Source of the DNA: Apostichopus parvimensis
Lineage: Eukaryota; Echinodermata; Holothuroidea; Aspidochirotida; Stichopodidae
Direction of reading: 5' to 3'
Length of the DNA stretch: 22,560 nucleotides
Assembly (NCBI GenBank): GCA_000934455.1
Contig: KN882583.1
Span: forward strand, 165,140-187,699
In this document: one piece after another, positions 17,484 through 22,560 of the stretch
Layout of the letters: the number at the start of each line of letters is the position of its first letter
How positions within the stretch are numbered: the stretch's first letter is position 1
Program-made: the position numbers and the translations under genes
Notes under the pieces: generated by a model
Seen by the model: only the letters and a program-made list of their open reading frames with translations
What the model was told of the DNA's origin: nothing
Database searches by the model: none

Positions 17484-18162
17484 TTGTAGTTATTGATTGG
17501 TAAGATATTCAAGTGCTCACTCAGAACGTAATTAAAGTTAGGAGTCAGATTATTGTTATAAGGTGTTAATGAGAAGCTGGCTGACAGCTTCTAGAGTAAC
17601 AAACAGGAGTGGAAAGAATTGTGACTTTCAATTATACATTAATTACATACTACAAACAATAATGAAATAAATATAAGCAAACTATAAGCAGATCTAAAAT
17701 GACTTAATATCAAATAGGACAGAGAAGAAATAGGAAAAAACATGGCAAAAAGTAGGGTCACAATATTATACATAACAATTGAAACCATGCAAGGGCAAAA
17801 GAATAAGTAATATAGACAAAATATTGGGGAAGAAATATGAAATTGGACGAAATATGGTTAAATATAAAGACATTTCAGTAAAGTGTTATATAGAGATAAT
17901 TCTAGACCTTACATTCACGTATGTTATAGTTTCAGGTTTGATTGCCCTCGCCTAAGAAATGATTTCTCAATGACAACAAGACTTCGCTCAAATGTTTTGT
18001 TATTAGTACTTTTCTTAGTAATTTTCACTACTAAGTCCTTCAGACTATCTAATACACCTGTATTTTCTTCAATAAGTAAGTGTTTTCCTTTTCTAAAAGT
18101 CTCATAACGATCATGAGCTTAGCCTGCCTCGTTGGCATTCACATATTGTCATATGGAAACAG

Positions 18163-18206
18163 GTTGCTAGGTAACAAAATATTCATGATCTGACTAAACC
18201 AATCAG
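18163..18206 (+). promoter_or_regulatory. X-box (RFX) motif followed by a CCAAT box
   Basis: GTTGCTAGGTAAC (18163-18175) is a full imperfect palindrome of the type bound by RFX factors (GTNRCC..RGYAAC). CCAATCAG (18199-18206) follows 23 bp later. X-box plus CCAAT/Y-box spacing is known from ciliary and other RFX/NF-Y promoters. No gene start is visible next to it, so an enhancer in the Sbf intron is as likely as a promoter. Confidence 0.4.
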
Positions 18207-18460
18207 CAACCAACTGAAGCAACATATTGAGTTTTAGAGCGACAATACTACGATAACATTGTCGATTGTGACATTCCTTTTAGAATGAACTGATTAAGAG
18301 ATCTTTATATTGAAATGAACGAGCACAAATGTAGTTTGACTTGCTGCTGATGTCCATGCATGAAATCTCTAGGTTAGATACCCATTAGTAATGTAAGGTT
18401 TCAAATAACTTTGTATTTTCAATACAATATGGACACAACATGCACAGATGTATTTACCAC

Positions 18461-18688
18461 CAGATGGAAGAAAATAAACCAATACAAGTAACAGAATAGG
18501 GTTAAAATAATATTGAAACTGACGATAATATCTACCACTAATAAATACTGAAGGTAATAAACATGTTAATGTGACAGATGGGAGGAAATAAACCAATACA
18601 AGTAACAGAATAGGGTCAACATAATATTGAACTGACGATAATATCTACCACTAATGAATTCTGAAGGTAATTAAATATGTTACTGTGA
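18461..18688 (+). repeat. Tandem duplication, 114-bp unit
   Basis: CAGATGGAAGAAAATAAACC (18461) recurs as CAGATGGGAGGAAATAAACC (18575). The following about 95 bp agree with scattered substitutions and small gaps. Confidence 0.93.
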
Positions 18689-18752
18689 CTATCTCTGATA
18701 TGAAGGATCATTCTTGTAATATCATGTGATACATTAATGTCACTAGAGAAGA

Positions 18753-18979
18753 CATGTTTATATGGTACCTAGTAAATGATGGGTGTGCTATTAAACATAG
18801 TTGTGTACATTTAACTGTCTCTAGTTTAGACAACCATAAACTGAGTTTACATTTTCATATATATTACCATGTTTATATGGTACCTAGTAAATGATGGGTG
18901 TGCTATTACATAGTTGTGTACATTTAACTGTCTCTAGTTTAGACAACCATAAACTGAGTTTACATTTTCATATATATTT
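18753..18979 (+). repeat. Tandem duplication, 115-bp unit
   Basis: CATGTTTATATGGTACCTAG starts at 18753 and again at 18868. The copies are nearly identical (ATTAAACATAG against ATTACATAG is the main difference), so this duplication is young. Confidence 0.95.
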
Positions 18980-20460
18980 GTCAACGTTATCAGAGCTATT
19001 CAACGTTAGATGTTTATCTCAGCATTTGGGCTTTATTTTATCTATTTTATAATAAATCCTGTTATCTTCATGGGATGAGAACCACTGATTAGGAATTATC
19101 AGACACTTTCAAATGCCCATAAAACTACCAGTTATTTTGCACTTATTCTTGGATTGATTAAACTAGCTTTATTCTTATTTTTGCCTTCAAACAACTACTC
19201 TTTGTGATACATTTAACTAACTACTGGTCCTATTACCTACTGATACCTTTTCCCCCCACCCCTCAGATGGAAACATTGCTTTGATTGGTATGTTATCATT
19301 ATTGGAAAACTGTTATTATTTGTTTCGTAAGTTTTTATTGATAAACAATTTAAAGAACCTCAAATGAGCAACTTTAAGTAGTCTGTATGATTTTGGATCT
19401 TTTGTTTTGGTTTTGTCTCTAACTTAAAATCACCAAGTTAAGTATTTAAATTAGTCCTGCATTAATACTTCTATCAGTTTAATCTGTACATTTCTTGTGA
19501 TATTCCATTCTATCATCCTGTCTAGCATTTGTCAAGGGAGACAAAAGAACAAAACTTTGCATTTTGTAAAACAAACAAATCTCTATGAAATTTCCCTCCA
19601 TGGCATGTTTGAAAAGTTTCCAAATAAATGAAAAGTCCTGGGATTTTGGATAAAAAATTGTACAGCAGAATTCTCAACATAAGCCATTTAAGTGCACTGG
19701 TCATGCAAACTTAAACCAAAGGAGGACTCAGTGTCAAATAACAACAGGAAACAATATACTTGTACCTGGGAGGATAAGCATCGAATGACGTGTATTTCGC
19801 CCTTTTTGTTTTTGGATACTCATCTTCAAAACGAATGAGAACATATATGTTTATCATAATTTAGAACACTGTATCTGTGTGTACAGGGTTTAGTATATAA
19901 TTTTGTTCGTTAAGTTATACATGCTTTTGTGCAGATAAGGCAACAGTGCAATGTTAGGACTTGATACTTAACCTGTGGTGATTTTGCTCTTTGTTGTTTC
20001 ATATTTAATGGTCATTGTGTTTCATATATTGAAATAGCAGTTACCAAAATTAATGAAAGACTGTGATGTTTTGATAGCTAATAAAGGTCTATAAACTATG
20101 TGTTATGGGATTCACTTACTTGAATAAGTTGTGCTTGCAGCTGCAGTAAATCAGTTTACATTTTTTGCTGCTCTAATATTTTCTCTTTAATGTGAGGCAG
20201 TAAATACTGTACACAAAACAAGACAATACCAGCAGTGTCTGCTGAAAATAGTACAGATGGTTTGCATGCAAGGTGCATGACTTACATACTACATTACAAC
20301 CAATCTTGGACTTACCATGGCAACATGTTAATAATCAAAGGTATGTTTAAAGCACAGAGAACCTGGTGAAGTGTGCATTTTTCAAATATATTAATGTATA
20401 TAAACTAGTATCTGAACCCAATGAAGACAGTCACATGACAGATGAGAAATTCAAGAGTTT

Positions 20461-20499
20461 GATTGGCTCCCTTACCAATCAATTTCATTTGTGATTGGT
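20461..20499 (+). promoter_or_regulatory. Cluster of three CCAAT boxes
   Basis: GATTGG at 20461, CCAATC at 20475 and GATTGG at 20493, all within 39 bp. NF-Y sites at such spacing are typical of promoters, but no coding exon is recognised nearby. The call is motif-based only. Confidence 0.3.
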
Positions 20500-22560
20500 C
20501 TTAGAGAGGATTCTAGGAATATGAAGGCACATCTCTCTGCACCTGCTTCTTCAGTTTTAATTTGTCACTTCTCTTAGTACTTTGTCTTTAAACAGAATGA
20601 ATTCCATTGATTAGGGTAACTGTTGCATAAGAACCAATGATAAAAGAACAGACCTGATTATGTCATAGCAACATATAACAGTTACACCACCCAGCACATG
20701 TACACCTTATATATGTTAAGAATGAAATACAGCCAAGTGTGTTGTATGCAATACTGTGATAATTAGAATCATAAAATTAAAAGCAAATATGCAGTGCAAT
20801 CAATTGCGATGGAAAAGGAAAAGTAAATTGTTGGCTCTCCCCCGTTTCATGCTAGTGACAAGCAAGGTGTCTGCAACATGCATTTCAGGCAAATATTACA
20901 GGAATACGTAGCATTCTGCAAAGGTAAAATAAGGCAAAACATGCAGCTCTTAATAACATTGAAGCAGTATCCATTTTTGGTTTTGTTATTATTGTATGAT
21001 CATTATTATTGTTATTATTGTTATTTTTTAAGGATGGAAAAGCGTTAAAGAAGCATAATGAGTTTGATATATGAAGAAATCAGAACCTATTTGTTTAATA
21101 TCATCTCTAGTACTATTACTATGTATAACAAACTTTCTGATTATTTCCAACAGAAGAATTTTGATCTAGTATTTGCCAGATGTAGGTTTTCTGGTCAGAC
21201 TAATTGCTGTTCACCCAAAACTTTAGAAATTCTTCATCAAGTTGTTTTGAAATCACACCACATGTGGAACAATAGATGAAAGGTAAAATTGCCAAATTTT
21301 TCAAAAGTAAACTCATCCAGGCAGCCTACTTTACCCCCCCCCCTCCCCCGGCCCCAACCTTCAGATTTGTGATTCCAACTCTATCAGTGTCCTTGCCTTC
21401 TAAAATGCATCCAGTCCTCCTGATACCACAACAAAACTATCTGAGAATAAAAAACTTGCACAACAGTCAAAAGAGGTTCCTGGACACAAAACAAACCACA
21501 TCGTGACACATTCTATTCATATGTTATAATATCAAACTCAGCATGCTTCTATTAATATTTCTTTGTTAAAGGTAGAAGATTGATGGATACCTCTTCGTAG
21601 GGTGGCAACACTTAGCAGAGAGTGCTCTGTGAGTCAGGAGGGGCGAGGGAAGGAAAACAAGTTCACAGTGAGTATAAACAAGGTCATTAAATCAAACACA
21701 CCTCCATCATTCACAAAAATGCACATAACTAATGCAGGTTAGTTCTGGTAGTTTGCCAAGCTCTGGCAAATCACTAAAAATATCAATACCTTGATTAAAA
21801 TAGGACACTCTCATAGATATTTGTCACCAAATAATGAAACATCATGGCAAGTGAATTGATTCAAAGTAATTTGTGGTCCAAACACTTTTTAATATTAGAC
21901 TAGTGTTAATCACATGCAAAGAGGCAGATTCAAGATTTTCAGTATATAGTCAAACTTTGTTTTGATTTAATACAGGTCTGTGATAATATCTGATACTTCC
22001 AGCCAACTGGACTGCATTGTCAATTGGACATCATCTCGATGCACCAAAATCAATACAAAATGCTTCTTTATATGAGTTTCACAGAAACCACTTCATTTAA
22101 TTCCAAAGGTGCAATGAACCCAAACAAAAAGCATTCTTCACATTTAAATGAAATTGTTCTTCCATTTCTGCCTGTGCTGGCCAAATCTATACCTAGCCAT
22201 AAAGGATTATAAGTTACTTCCATTTAACGGAGCATCAATCAATAGCTTTTCATTCTTCTAAATTGAAGTCATTCATCAGATCTCTGACAATATTATTAAG
22301 CATTGCTTACTTTCCTTTATTCTAAGTTTATGTTGGAACATTCCTTGACAAACGTTCCAGATAAAAGTACTTTTCACAGGTTTCTAAAAGTCTCTTTCAA
22401 ACAGTTTTAGGACACACTTCTTATAAACATTGGTGTTTGAACCCTGTCACGGTTAACAGATTGACTCAAAAACATCTGTCTTGATTCAGAAGAAACCATT
22501 TTAAGAGAATTAAGATATATCAGAGAAGCACAACAAACTCCCCGGAAAGGATTGTTTAAC

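Larger units (their letters stand above)
10320..22560 (-). other. Long 5' intron of Sbf (at least 12.2 kb), no confident exon
   Basis: Upstream of exon a the SBF family has conserved blocks (for example a GGFHGKGV motif and a LEQEKYL motif). I searched the minus strand for them and did not find them. All open stretches here are short, AT-rich and without family signatures. I therefore read the region as a single long intron that runs off the window, though a small exon could be missed. Beyond the elements listed separately it holds only simple repeats (12364-12380 and 21000-21030 ATT-type, 15757-15782 AT-type, a C-rich tract at 21334-21358) and unremarkable AT-rich sequence. Confidence 0.6.

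Noticed and set aside
20306..20340. GTTGCCATGGTAAGT on the minus strand as an X-box or splice donor
   Set aside because: It fits both motifs partly but has one mismatch to the X-box, and no supported exon precedes it. Too ambiguous to annotate.
21597..21650. Possible small exon after a pyrimidine-rich acceptor (ccctcctgactcacag) on the minus strand
   Set aside because: The putative exon is about 45 bp, has no family similarity and only a weak donor; one frame has a stop.
1..22560. tRNA, rRNA or other structured RNA genes
   Set aside because: No cloverleaf with A/B box spacing or rRNA core motif was seen by eye on either strand. A covariance-model scan would be decisive.

Overview
The window is animal nuclear DNA: AT-rich, with short coding blocks separated by long introns, GT..AG splice borders, minisatellites and DNA-transposon relics. 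I see no bacterial or organellar features. The single-copy-looking gene, its introns and the hAT/LINE debris fit an invertebrate metazoan (for example a mollusc, echinoderm or hemichordate). I cannot name the species from this sequence alone.

The left 10.3 kb, on the minus strand, carries eight consecutive exons of one gene, an SBF1/SBF2 (MTMR5/MTMR13, Drosophila Sbf) orthologue. Transcript order is 10319-10048, 7618-7442, 4883-4779, 3822-3637, 2920-2794, 2175-2015, 1277-1059 and 146-1. All reading phases match across every junction. The exons encode the end of the linker, most of the myotubularin-like pseudophosphatase domain and the start of the coiled coil after it. The N-terminal DENN and GRAM parts lie upstream (beyond the right edge), and the C-terminal PH part lies downstream (beyond the left edge). 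The P-loop of the phosphatase fold has lost its catalytic Cys and Arg, as expected for this pseudophosphatase family.

The introns hold most of the unusual material. Two introns (1058-147 and 4778-3823) are filled with minisatellites that start exactly at the 5' splice site. Their units copy the donor, and in one case also the last codons of the exon, so each real donor is followed by about a dozen donor-like copies. Another intron has a 1.2 kb stop-free array (5694-6924) interrupted by a LINE-like 3' tail. The next has a decayed 2.1 kb hAT transposon (7669-9773) whose end lies 50 bp from a splice acceptor.

From 10320 to the right edge (12.2 kb) I find no convincing exon. I read it as one long intron, or an intron with exons I failed to see. 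It contains a 43-bp tandem array, a 0.5 kb MITE with a hairpin inside, a 171 bp hAT-like MITE with a 6-bp direct repeat, two neighbouring tandem duplications of nearly equal length, and promoter-like X-box/CCAAT motifs.
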